DNA from: Salinicoccus halodurans
GTDB lineage: Bacteria; Bacillota; Bacilli; Staphylococcales; Salinicoccaceae
Assembly: GCF_900114445.1 (NCBI RefSeq)
Contig: NZ_FOTB01000002.1
Location: 209,752-273,751 of the forward strand
Reading direction: 5' to 3'
Length of the DNA stretch: 64,000 nucleotides
A program made the position numbers and the translations under genes. Shown piece after piece: positions 18,276 through 26,083 of the stretch. The notes below the pieces were generated by a model. It was given only the letters and a program-made list of their open reading frames with translations. It ran no database searches and was not told the origin of the DNA. Position 1 is the first letter of the stretch. Each line of letters begins with the position of its first letter.

Positions 18276-18638
18276 ATGACTGTGGCAAATAGAAGTATAT
18301 TCTTCGTTTCTTTCAGTATGGCCATGATGGTTTTTATATTTTTATCATTTGATCTGCAAATTCCTGTCATGTTTCTTGATATCATTTTCATGGCTGGTCT
18401 GGTTTTATTCATAGCAGGAGGTTTCATATGGATGATAGGCAGAGGGGTTTATGACAGGATTTTCAAGAGTTTCAGAGACATTTTAAAACATAATTCCAAG
18501 CTGGAGATTTTTGTCGAAGAAAATGAAGTCAGAGCTCCAAATGTCGCAAGTGATAAAAAGAACAGGTCATTGGCACTGTATATTTTGGTCATAGGTATGC
18601 TTCTTGTTATATTTTCAACCATCCTATCTGCTTTTTGA
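18276..18638 (+). CDS. DUF3899-like small membrane protein
   Basis: A 120-aa protein with two N-terminal membrane helices, a charged cytosolic stretch of about 45 residues and one C-terminal helix. The arrangement resembles DUF3899 proteins found inside opp operons of Gram-positive bacteria; I rely on layout and position rather than a clear motif. GGGAGTGG precedes the start, 13 bp after the ATPase gene, so it is part of the operon. Its biochemical role is unknown. Confidence 0.6.
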   Translation: MTVANRSIFFVSFSMAMMVFIFLSFDLQIPVMFLDIIFMAGLVLFIAGGFIWMIGRGVYDRIFKSFRDILKHNSKLEIFVEENEVRAPNVASDKKNRSLALYILVIGMLLVIFSTILSAF

Positions 18639-18673
18639 ATTCTGATGAAAACTAACTTAAAGGGGAAATTATT

Positions 18674-19756
18674 TTGGATAAAGTAGAAAAATTGGTGGAT
18701 CAATTAGAGAGACATGATGTTGAAGCGATTATAATTTCAGGTCTTTGGAATATCCGTTACCTATCAGGGTTTACCGGTAGCAACGGTGTCATTCTGATTA
18801 CCCGTGATGAAAAGCTGTTGATTACTGACTACCGGTATTTTGAGCAGGCTGGCCAGCAAACTGATTTTGAAATTGTACTTCATTCTGGACACACCGGTCA
18901 CAAAGGAAAGATCTATGAAGAAGTTGCAAATCAGGTAAACAAAAGGACTATTAAAAAAACGGGGTTTGAAGAAAGACATCTCAGTTTTGGTCTGCAAAGA
19001 TGGCTGGATGATATGGTTGAGGGGAAATTGGTACCTACCTATGACGTTGTAGAAAGTATCAGAATGATTAAATCGTCTGATGAAATTGAAAACATACGTG
19101 AAGCATGCAGGATTACTGATAAAGCTTATAAACACATTACAAAATTCATTAAATCCGGTCTGACTGAACTTGAAGTTGCTGAAGAATTGGGGCGTTTCAT
19201 TAAATCCCAGGGAGGATATTCAACAGGTTTTCCGCCTATTGTCGCTTCCGGAGTAAGATCATCTCTGCCGCATGGCCGAGCTACTGATAAGGTGATTGAA
19301 AAAGGTGAAATGGTCACTATAGATTTCGGTGCATGTTTTGAAGGGTACTGGGCGGATATTTCCAGAACCGTATCCATAGGGGAGCCTTCGGAAAAAATGA
19401 AAGAGATACAGGAGATTGTTCTGAAATCATTTAATAATTGTGTAGAAAATATAAGGCCTGGCATGCAGGATACTGAAGTCGACCATCTTATGAGGGAACA
19501 TTTGATTGAAACAGGTTATAATGAGCAATCTGGTACCGGCACAGGACATGGAATCGGACTGGAAGTTCACGAAAAACCTCTCTTCTCTGTTCAAAAAGAT
19601 AAAGTATTGGAAAAAGATATGACCATCAGTGTGGAACCGGGGATATACCTTCCAGGTATAGGCGGAGCACGGGTGGAGGATGTTTTACTGATCACTGATA
19701 GGGGTTGTGAAGTGCTTACACCTTCTACTAAAGAACTAATTATAATTGAAGAATAA
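18674..19756 (+). CDS. M24-family Xaa-Pro aminopeptidase-like peptidase
   Basis: A 360-aa protein with a creatinase-like N-terminal domain and an M24 domain. All metal ligands are present: Asp in TIDFGAC, Asp in WADISRT, His in GTGHGIGLEVHE, Glu in SVEPGIYL and Glu in ARVEDVLL. It would split the bond before proline or hydroxyproline in imported peptides. TTG start preceded by AAAGGGGAA. Last gene of the epimerase-opp operon. A second M24 peptidase (10281-11402) is divergent from the same operon; the two are clearly different sequences and may differ in peptide length preference. Confidence 0.88.
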   Translation: MDKVEKLVDQLERHDVEAIIISGLWNIRYLSGFTGSNGVILITRDEKLLITDYRYFEQAGQQTDFEIVLHSGHTGHKGKIYEEVANQVNKRTIKKTGFEERHLSFGLQRWLDDMVEGKLVPTYDVVESIRMIKSSDEIENIREACRITDKAYKHITKFIKSGLTELEVAEELGRFIKSQGGYSTGFPPIVASGVRSSLPHGRATDKVIEKGEMVTIDFGACFEGYWADISRTVSIGEPSEKMKEIQEIVLKSFNNCVENIRPGMQDTEVDHLMREHLIETGYNEQSGTGTGHGIGLEVHEKPLFSVQKDKVLEKDMTISVEPGIYLPGIGGARVEDVLLITDRGCEVLTPSTKELIIIEE

Positions 19757-19763
19757 GAGAAGA

Positions 19764-19800
19764 TCCCACTTAATCATTTGTATTAAGTGGGACTTTCTTT
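19764..19800. terminator. rho-independent terminator between convergent operons
   Basis: Perfect 11-bp stem TCCCACTTAAT / ATTAAGTGGGA followed by CTTTCTTT. It ends the epimerase-opp operon; the facing HcnB-like gene ends at its foot. Confidence 0.88.
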
Positions 19801-20977
19801 ATACATTTTCTTTTCCAAGATCCTTCCACATCGCCTCCACTGTCTCTCTTCCGTGGATCAGGTCTTTGTGGAATTTCACTTTTGCGTTCTTTCTTTCATT
19901 GTTGATGCTTGCAAGTGTGCATATGGCTGCTTCTTCGTCCCCGAGTATCCGGTGGGCTGCGAGCTGTCCCTGGTACATGGCGACTTTGGCGTTTTCTATG
20001 CCGGTTACGTTGCCTGCGACATATAGATCCGGGAGTTCTGTTTCCATCATCTCACTGTGAAGCGGGACATACCCGCCGAGGGGTTCTGAATATACGTGCC
20101 TGAGGTCGAGCAAAGATCCGATTTCACTGAGCGGGGCGAGTCCGTCTGATATGCAGACGAAGTCGCACTGGATTTCTCGTTTCCTGCCAACGGGCCTGCC
20201 TTTAGAATCGGTCTTCTGCATTGTAACTGACTCCACTTTCTCTGTACCGTTTATACGGATGATCTTCTCCTTGATTGAGATTGGAAGCCCCATGGCTTTG
20301 ACGCCGCCTTTAGGGAACAGTTTCAATGCTGCGGGATGAAGCGGCTTTACTCTGCCGGCCACTCTCGTTCCGAATGAAATGAACTTTGAAGGGGCGGAAT
20401 TGCCGAGTGAGACAAGTGTTTCGAATGCGTCTTTAGGTGTCTGGTCGTTGATCTTATTTTTCGGCGGCAGGCAGATTTTCGCAACTTCGATATCCGTATA
20501 GCCGAGCTCCATGGCGATGACCATGGATAATGGATTGATGCCGATGATGACGCCTTTATTACCCGGTTTGACCCGGCTGAAATTGGTGAGCACCTGGGCG
20601 GCGCCGACGGTCATGACACCGGGCAGATCCCAGCCGGGGAGGGGTGTGGATTTCTCCCGTGCGCCGGTGGCGATGATCAGTGATCTGGACTTGAAGACGC
20701 CTGCTGTCGTATAGACGGTATAAATGTCATCAAGTTCCACATTGTACACGGAGGTGCTCAGCCGGATTTCACTCTTTCCCTCTGTCTCCATGATCAGCCG
20801 GCGGGCGATTTCAAGCCCGTTCCACCATCTGCCTTTTTCTTCTTCGTAGAGCTGGCCGAGGAGCCGGCCGCCTGCATGGAAGTATTCATCCAGAACCAGC
20901 ACTTTCTGACTTTCCTGCAGTATTTTTGCGGCACTCAGCCCGGCCGGTCCTGCACCGATGATGATCGTATCAAACAT
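19799..20977 (-). CDS. HcnB-like FAD/NAD oxidoreductase subunit of D-hydroxyproline dehydrogenase
   Basis: About 392 aa. The N-terminal dinucleotide-binding motif is IIIGAGPAGLSAA, followed by GGRLLGQ, the second FAD motif IIATGAREKSTPLPGWDLPGVMT, and the C-terminal LPDLYVAGNVTG. This is the HcnB / opine-oxidase-A / heteromeric D-amino acid dehydrogenase subunit type, lacking its own iron-sulfur domain. Start chosen at ATG 20977, nine bases after GGAG; the ATG at 20986 touches that site. It overlaps the 2Fe-2S gene by 8 bp. With that protein, the BFD-like protein and the DadA-like flavoprotein encoded divergently, it likely forms a membrane-associated D-hydroxyproline dehydrogenase. Confidence 0.82.
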   Translation of the reverse strand: MFDTIIIGAGPAGLSAAKILQESQKVLVLDEYFHAGGRLLGQLYEEEKGRWWNGLEIARRLIMETEGKSEIRLSTSVYNVELDDIYTVYTTAGVFKSRSLIIATGAREKSTPLPGWDLPGVMTVGAAQVLTNFSRVKPGNKGVIIGINPLSMVIAMELGYTDIEVAKICLPPKNKINDQTPKDAFETLVSLGNSAPSKFISFGTRVAGRVKPLHPAALKLFPKGGVKAMGLPISIKEKIIRINGTEKVESVTMQKTDSKGRPVGRKREIQCDFVCISDGLAPLSEIGSLLDLRHVYSEPLGGYVPLHSEMMETELPDLYVAGNVTGIENAKVAMYQGQLAAHRILGDEEAAICTLASINNERKNAKVKFHKDLIHGRETVEAMWKDLGKENV

Positions 20978-21302
20978 GGCTGTCATCTCCTTTCACCAGA
21001 TGTGGCAGTTCTGTCTGCTGTTTGACACTCATGCCTTCTTTCACTGGTGTCAGGCATGCTCTCTGGTTCTTTTCTCCGCCGATGGTGACGCGACACTCGG
21101 AACAGTGGCCGATGTTGCAGTAGAGGCCTCTCGGTTTGCCGTCCTTTTCATGGGTTCTGAGTGTTCTTATGCCGTTGGCGAGCAGGGCGGCTGTCAGGCT
21201 TTCCCCCTCCACACCGTAAATGGTTTCTCCGTTCCATTTGAAAGGGACAAATTCGTGCCGGATGGCCCCTAGTATTTTATGATTCAGTATCCGTTCTGTC
21301 AT
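20970..21302 (-). CDS. 2Fe-2S subunit, HcnA-like
   Basis: 110 aa with a ferredoxin-like fold. The cluster cysteines lie in LYCNIGHCSECRV (three Cys) and RACLTPV (fourth). It is the small iron-sulfur subunit of HcnABC-type dehydrogenases and passes electrons from flavin to the respiratory chain. It overlaps the BFD-like gene by ATGA and the HcnB-like gene by 8 bp, showing tight translational coupling. Ribosome site GGGGAGGGC. Confidence 0.85.
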   Translation of the reverse strand: MTERILNHKILGAIRHEFVPFKWNGETIYGVEGESLTAALLANGIRTLRTHEKDGKPRGLYCNIGHCSECRVTIGGEKNQRACLTPVKEGMSVKQQTELPHLVKGDDSHV

Positions 21303-21574
21303 GATTCGCCCTCCCCTGAGAGTTCTTTCAATGAAATGGTCCGGATTGGCGGCTGTGATTTCAGATGCACATAGCCGGGAGACGCGTCATTCTGATCCCC
21401 TGTCAGCTTTTCGAGGAACGGCCCGCATGTACGCGAACCGCAGAATCCCATGCCTGCCCGTGATTTCAATTTGAGTTCCCTTGAATTATTCGTTCCGTTC
21501 TCCATTATATTTATAAGATCTGAATAATAGACATTTTCACATCTGCATACGACAAAATCGTCTTCCTGCCTCAT
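21299..21574 (-). CDS. BFD-like [2Fe-2S]-binding protein
   Basis: 91 aa with the BFD pattern: CRC near the N-terminus and CGSRTC about 40 residues on, giving four cluster ligands. In many HcnB-like subunits this module is a C-terminal domain; here it is a free-standing gene and the partner lacks it. The start is ATG 21574, six bases behind GAGGTG. It is the first gene of the three-gene minus-strand operon, 25 bases behind the start site predicted from a sigma-54-type promoter at 21625-21610. Confidence 0.82.
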   Translation of the reverse strand: MRQEDDFVVCRCENVYYSDLINIMENGTNNSRELKLKSRAGMGFCGSRTCGPFLEKLTGDQNDASPGYVHLKSQPPIRTISLKELSGEGES

Positions 21575-21609
21575 ATGGAACACCTCTTTTTCCCTTTTAT
21601 CAATCAGTA

Positions 21610-21625
21610 AGAAAAAAAGATGCCA
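21610..21625 (-). promoter_or_regulatory. sigma-54-type promoter of the BFD-hcnA-hcnB operon (variant -12)
   Basis: Read on the minus strand: TGGCAT-CTTTT-TTTCT, preceded by C and followed by TA, the same extended motif as at 11484 and 23085. The -24 element lies at the very 3' end of the activator gene. The predicted start is near 21599. Confidence 0.72.
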
Positions 21626-21626
21626 G

Positions 21627-23000
21627 CTACAGCCCGAATCTCTTCACTTTGGCATAAAGGGTAGGGCGGCTGATGCCGAGTGCTTTGCTGGCTCTCTCTA
21701 CATTCTGGCCATTCTCCTCCAGCACATGCCTGATATAATCCGCTTCGATCTTTTCCACGTAGTCTTTCAGTTCCAGTTCTTCAGTGACCGAGGGCAGTGT
21801 GGCTTGTTTTGCATCTTCGCCGACTTCGGTCAGATACTGGTCGAAAATCTCGTTATTCAGTGCTTCCTCATTCGAGAAGATGACCAGTCTTTCGATGACA
21901 TTGATGAGTTCCCTGACGTTGCCCGGCCAGTGGTATGCCTTCAGGTGGTTGATCAGCTGTTGGTTGGCGTATTTGACGCTTGTTCCGTACTTTTCGGACA
22001 GACTGTACAGATAGTAGAAGAACAGCGATTCTATATCATCCGGCCGTTCCCGGAGCGGCGGTATGTGGATGTTGACGACATTAATCCGGTACAGAAGGTC
22101 GGATCTGAAGTCATCCGAGGCGAGGAGGTCTGCAATCTTCCGGTTGGTGGCCGAAACCAGCCTGAAGTCCGCCGACTTCTCTTTGTTGCCGCCAAGTTTG
22201 AAGTACTGCTTTTCCTGGAGCACCCGGAGGAATTTCACCTGCATATCAAGCGGCATGTCCCCCATCTCATCGAGAAATAAAGTCCCGCCTTCTGCGAGTT
22301 CAATCTTCCCTTTGTTGCCTTCCCGGTTCGCTCCCGTGAACGCCCCTTTTTCGTACCCGAAGAGTTCAGATTCGAACAGATGGCTCGGAATGGCACCGCA
22401 GTTGATCGGGATGAATTCTCCTTTGACGGCACTTGTGTCATGGATTGATTTGGCAAAGAGTTCTTTGCCGACACCGGTCTCTCCGGTGATCAGTATGTTC
22501 GCATTCGTCTTCGCCGCTTTTTCAATCTGGTTCTTAACATGTTCCATGACGGAGCTTTTGTATATGATATTCCTGAAGTTCGAGTCTTTGAGCTGTTTCA
22601 TGTTATCGGAGAGGACGCTGACTTTATTCTTCAGTGTCTCAATCTGCTCCTTCTGGAGCTTCTGTTCGGTGACGTTGACTTCGGAGACGATGGCGCCCTC
22701 AACTTCCCCGTCGATCAGAATGGGCATGGATTTTATATCTACATATATATTGTTTGTCGCCTTATGCTGTTTTTTTACGATTGTCTTATTCTCCCTGAGT
22801 GATTCCAGCATGACCAGGTGTTCTTCCCTGAAGACTTCCGTGATTTTTTTGCCGATGACATATTCATTGCTCATGCCGAAAATCTCTGCAGCCCTGTCGC
22901 TCCAGTAGATGACGTTCTCCTGTTTATCGATGATCGTGAACGAATGATTATGGAAATTGATCAGTTCTTTTATAAGCGCCTTCTCCAGCATTTCTAACAT
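21627..23000 (-). CDS. sigma-54-dependent activator (PAS, AAA+, Fis-type HTH)
   Basis: About 454-457 aa. A PAS domain (about residues 15-120; IDKQENVIYWSDRAAEIFG) probably senses the inducer. A short coiled linker leads to the AAA+ domain with Walker A GETGVGKE near 175, the sigma-54-contacting loop GAFTGA near 226, Walker B GTLFLDEMGDM near 246 and the arginine-finger region. A C-terminal Fis-type HTH reads RASKALGISRPTLYAKVKRF. It should bind upstream sites and hydrolyse ATP to open sigma-54 promoters. The start is ATG 23000, or ATG 22991, which has better spacing from AAGGGGA. It sits between the two D-hydroxyproline dehydrogenase operons it presumably controls. Confidence 0.93.
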   Translation of the reverse strand: MLEMLEKALIKELINFHNHSFTIIDKQENVIYWSDRAAEIFGMSNEYVIGKKITEVFREEHLVMLESLRENKTIVKKQHKATNNIYVDIKSMPILIDGEVEGAIVSEVNVTEQKLQKEQIETLKNKVSVLSDNMKQLKDSNFRNIIYKSSVMEHVKNQIEKAAKTNANILITGETGVGKELFAKSIHDTSAVKGEFIPINCGAIPSHLFESELFGYEKGAFTGANREGNKGKIELAEGGTLFLDEMGDMPLDMQVKFLRVLQEKQYFKLGGNKEKSADFRLVSATNRKIADLLASDDFRSDLLYRINVVNIHIPPLRERPDDIESLFFYYLYSLSEKYGTSVKYANQQLINHLKAYHWPGNVRELINVIERLVIFSNEEALNNEIFDQYLTEVGEDAKQATLPSVTEELELKDYVEKIEADYIRHVLEENGQNVERASKALGISRPTLYAKVKRFGL

Positions 23001-23027
23001 CCCCTTATTGTTAAATTACTAATAATA

Positions 23028-23056
23028 ATTATATAAATATTTACAGAGTTAATCAA
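23028..23056 (-). promoter_or_regulatory. sigma-A promoter of the sigma-54 activator gene
   Basis: On the minus strand, TTGATT (23056-23051), a 17-base spacer and a perfect TATAAT (23033-23028). The activator therefore appears to be made by the housekeeping polymerase while its target is fired by sigma-54 from the same intergenic region. Confidence 0.75.
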
Positions 23057-23084
23057 ACTTTCTAGTGATTTAAGTTTTTAAGGC

Positions 23085-23100
23085 TGGCATCCTTTTTTCT
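23085..23100 (+). promoter_or_regulatory. sigma-54-type promoter of the D-hydroxyproline dehydrogenase / epimerase operon (variant -12)
   Basis: TGGCAT-CCTTT-TTTCT, preceded by C and followed by TA. Spacing is exact for sigma-54, with T in place of the -12 G. The predicted start near 23111 is just ahead of AAGGAGGT and 21 bases from the TTG start codon. Confidence 0.72.
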
Positions 23101-23131
23101 TAGTAGTAATTGAAGGAGGTGGGGTGATTCA

Positions 23132-24310
23132 TTGAACAGAGACATTTACGATGTATTGATCATAGGCGGAGGAATCATTGGCGCAAGCATTGCCTACTAT
23201 ACGACGAAAACCGGATTGAAGGTGGCTTTGCTGGAAGGGAGTACGCTCGCTTCAGGTACGAGTTCCAAATGCGATGGGAATGTGCTGCTGATCGATAAGG
23301 AACCCGGGTTCGACAGCCGGATGGCGATAAAGAGCCAGGCTCTGATCAGGGAGCTGTCCGAAGAATTGGAAATGAAGTTTGAATTCAGGCATCCAGGCAG
23401 CATCTTCCTGTGTGCGGATGACGATGAGCTCGAACAGGCACATGAGTGGGTGGACCTGCATAATGCTGAAAATGGTGAGGATGAATTTTTCAGGAAACTG
23501 ACGAAGGAGGACCTGAAAAATGACTCCAAATATTTTTCCGATCATCTTGTCGGCGGCATCGAATGTACGAACGATGCGACGGTTAACCCTTACATGCTTA
23601 CTTTTGCACTGGTCCACCAGGCGAAGAAATATGATTTTTCATTATTTGAGAACACCCGGGTGACGGATGTTGAGCAGACGCATGATGGGAACTTCAAAGT
23701 GTTTTCCCACGGGGATGTATTCAAAACGAGGAAGGTCATCAACGCCGCCGGTGTCCATGCCCCGAAAGTTGCGAATATGCTCGGCATGAATGTTCCGATC
23801 AAACCGAGGAAAGGTCACATTCTTGTGGCATCCCGCTCGGAACTTATGGGAACGCGTAAAATTCAGGAATTCGGCTACCTGATGACGAAGTTCGGCAAGG
23901 AACGCAAGGCATCTAAGGAGATGAACGACTACGGCATCGCGCTCGTCCATGAGGCGACCGAGAGCCAGAATTTCCTGCTCGGAAGCAGCCGGGAGTTCAC
24001 GGGTTTTGACACAAAAGTGGATCATAGGATCATCCAGCTCATCGCCCGTCGGGCCATCGAATATTTCCCGCAGATGAAGGATATGAATATCATCCGCAGC
24101 TATGCCGGCCTCCGTCCGTGGACGCCGGACCATCTGCCCGTCCTGTCCGAAACGAAGATTCCGGGCTTCTACATTGCAGCCGGGCATGAGGGAGACGGCA
24201 TTGGGCTGTCGGCAATAACCGGACTCTGGGTATCCCAGATGGTGACAGACTCACTCGAGGACGACATCAGTCCGCTTGACATCAACAGGTTCAGGGAGGT
24301 GCACGCATGA
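23132..24310 (+). CDS. DadA/SoxB-like FAD oxidoreductase, catalytic subunit of D-hydroxyproline dehydrogenase
   Basis: A 392-aa DAO-superfamily flavoenzyme with the FAD motif VLIIGGGIIGASIAYY at residues 8-23, GSTLASGTSSKCDGN near 36, and the C-terminal FAD motif IIRSYAGLRPWTPDHLPVL...GFYIAAGHEGDGIGLS near 320-360. It would oxidise cis-4-hydroxy-D-proline to pyrroline-4-hydroxy-2-carboxylate and hand electrons to the 2Fe-2S/HcnB-like subunits encoded on the opposite strand. TTG start behind AAGGAGGT. It overlaps the epimerase gene by 4 bp (ATGA). Sarcosine or proline oxidase activity is an alternative, but the operon argues for hydroxyproline. Confidence 0.85.
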   Translation: MNRDIYDVLIIGGGIIGASIAYYTTKTGLKVALLEGSTLASGTSSKCDGNVLLIDKEPGFDSRMAIKSQALIRELSEELEMKFEFRHPGSIFLCADDDELEQAHEWVDLHNAENGEDEFFRKLTKEDLKNDSKYFSDHLVGGIECTNDATVNPYMLTFALVHQAKKYDFSLFENTRVTDVEQTHDGNFKVFSHGDVFKTRKVINAAGVHAPKVANMLGMNVPIKPRKGHILVASRSELMGTRKIQEFGYLMTKFGKERKASKEMNDYGIALVHEATESQNFLLGSSREFTGFDTKVDHRIIQLIARRAIEYFPQMKDMNIIRSYAGLRPWTPDHLPVLSETKIPGFYIAAGHEGDGIGLSAITGLWVSQMVTDSLEDDISPLDINRFREVHA

Positions 24311-25308
24311 ATCAAAACAGCAAGCAGTTTATCACACTGGATACCCATACCGGCGGAAATCCGACACGTACTGTCCTGGCCGGAATGCCGGAGCTCGCGG
24401 GGGATACCATCCAGGAAAAGATGCTCGACATGAAAGAGAACCATGATTATATCAGGAAATTCCTTGTGAATCCGCCGCGGGGCCATGATGTCATGAGTGG
24501 TACGATTCTGCTGCCGGCTTTGCGGCCGGAAGCGGACTACAGTGTGATATTCATAGAGACGGGCGGCTATCTTCCGATGTGCGGACATGACACGATCGGG
24601 ACGTGCACTGCTTTAGTCGAAATGGGATATGTGGAGCGGCAAGAACCGTTTACATCCGTCGTGCTTGATACGCCTGCGGGTGTCGTTGAAGCAAAATGCA
24701 AAGTGGAAAACGGTAAAGTTGAAGAAGTAACTTTTGTCAGCACGGAATCCTTTCATTTAAAAACGGTCGATGTCCTGTTTGAAGGCCGGAATGTAAGGTG
24801 TGACATAGCGTACGGCGGTAATTTCTACGGGATCATCAGGGCGGAAGATTTAGGCTTGTCACTCGATATCGCAAACTCCGAGGGTATTGTGGCGGCCGCA
24901 ATGGAATTGCGGGATGTCATCAACAGTGAACATGACGTCAGGCATCCTGAATATCCCTTCATCAATAAGCTGACACATATGGAATTGTATGAAGAGGGAG
25001 AGGTGATCAGGAATACTGTGGTCGTTCCGCCTGGCGGTATCGACCGTTCACCGTGCGGGACAGGCACTTGTGCGAAAGTCGCGACTTTGTATAAAGAGGG
25101 CAGGATCAGTGAGAATGATGTCTTTATTCATGAAAGTATTACAGGATCACAGTTCAAGGCACGGCTCATCAGCTCTAAAGAAGAAAATGGCATCACATTC
25201 AACAAAGTGTCGATTACCGGTTCCGCCTGGATCATGGCCAGGCATGATTTTTATATGAATGAATCAGATCCATTACAAAATGGCTATTTGCTGATACCGG
25301 ATATATAG
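24307..25308 (+). CDS. 4-hydroxyproline 2-epimerase (proline racemase family)
   Basis: A 333-aa protein with catalytic Cys92 in MCGHD and Cys250 in GGIDRSPCGTGTCAK; the Asp just before RSPC is conserved. It epimerises trans-4-hydroxy-L-proline at C2 to the D-form used by the dehydrogenase encoded immediately upstream, with which it overlaps by 4 bp. It differs considerably from the other epimerase-like protein at 11531 (MCGHG, GTGTSA), so the two may serve different isomers, for example free versus peptide-derived hydroxyproline or proline itself. Confidence 0.9.
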   Translation: MNQNSKQFITLDTHTGGNPTRTVLAGMPELAGDTIQEKMLDMKENHDYIRKFLVNPPRGHDVMSGTILLPALRPEADYSVIFIETGGYLPMCGHDTIGTCTALVEMGYVERQEPFTSVVLDTPAGVVEAKCKVENGKVEEVTFVSTESFHLKTVDVLFEGRNVRCDIAYGGNFYGIIRAEDLGLSLDIANSEGIVAAAMELRDVINSEHDVRHPEYPFINKLTHMELYEEGEVIRNTVVVPPGGIDRSPCGTGTCAKVATLYKEGRISENDVFIHESITGSQFKARLISSKEENGITFNKVSITGSAWIMARHDFYMNESDPLQNGYLLIPDI

Positions 25309-25318
25309 GGGTGAAAAT

Positions 25319-26068
25319 ATGATTGTGAAAACAGTGAACAGCTATGACATCCATATACATGGCCAGCTTCTGCGGGTGATTGAAAAAAACGAGCTGAGGG
25401 CAGGACCTGAAGGGTTCGATGTAAAAAAATTGCTTCTGAACGAGCCGAGAGGAAGTAAATATATGAATCTGCTGATTTTTCATGAAGATGAGATTACGGG
25501 CGGTTTGACAGTCACTCTTGATTCAATCACCGGTATTGAAAACGAAGACGTTCTGTTGAAATCATTTGTTTCATCACTGGTCGACCGGGGGCGGATTGAA
25601 AAAAAGGAAAGCTACTCTCTGGATTTCAACGGCCGAACGAAGAAATATGGCCAGAATGAGCTCATTGAAACGCCATTATATGAGGTCGGTTTGACTGATG
25701 GTTTATATGAAGTGAATCACAAAAAGATAAAGCTGGTGGAAACCGGGCTGCATATGGATATTCAATATATTACTTCGATCAAAAAGGAAATTGAAAAGCT
25801 GAATGACAGTACTTATGATTACCTGGTTTTAAGCAATGATGGGAAACATGCAGCAGCGAATAAGAACAATGATATCCTGCCTTATCCAATCATAGAGGTG
25901 ATTTCTCTTTTCGACAGAGAATTGGGGACTGAGAGAACAACAACATTGAATGGGGATGATATCAAAATCCAAAATGGCAGGTTCGAACATGCATATCAGC
26001 TGATATCGAACTCGCAGTTCTATATCGATCACACTGATATATATACAGAAGGGTTTGTCATTAAATAA
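25319..26068 (+). CDS. catalytically degenerate proline-racemase-like protein
   Basis: A 249-aa protein that I relate to the proline racemase family by its two ends. The start (SYDIHIHGQLLRVI...LLLNEPRGSKYMN) parallels DMHVAGEPLRII...LMHEPRGHDGMYG, and the end (SNSQFYIDHTDIYTEGFVIK) parallels the racemase C-terminus. The protein contains no cysteine at all, so both catalytic residues are missing, and it is about 85 residues shorter. The frame is intact with a good ribosome site (AGGGGTG), 10 bp after the true epimerase. It could be a regulatory or binding pseudoenzyme, or an enzyme with another chemistry. The family assignment is by eye. Confidence 0.6.
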   Translation: MIVKTVNSYDIHIHGQLLRVIEKNELRAGPEGFDVKKLLLNEPRGSKYMNLLIFHEDEITGGLTVTLDSITGIENEDVLLKSFVSSLVDRGRIEKKESYSLDFNGRTKKYGQNELIETPLYEVGLTDGLYEVNHKKIKLVETGLHMDIQYITSIKKEIEKLNDSTYDYLVLSNDGKHAAANKNNDILPYPIIEVISLFDRELGTERTTTLNGDDIKIQNGRFEHAYQLISNSQFYIDHTDIYTEGFVIK

Positions 26069-26083
26069 TTAAGGGGGATTCAT

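Noticed and set aside
21726-22908. Long open frames antisense to the sigma-54 activator (184 and 281 codons)
   Set aside because: Shadows of the activator's codon bias; no ribosome sites, and the sense protein is unmistakable.
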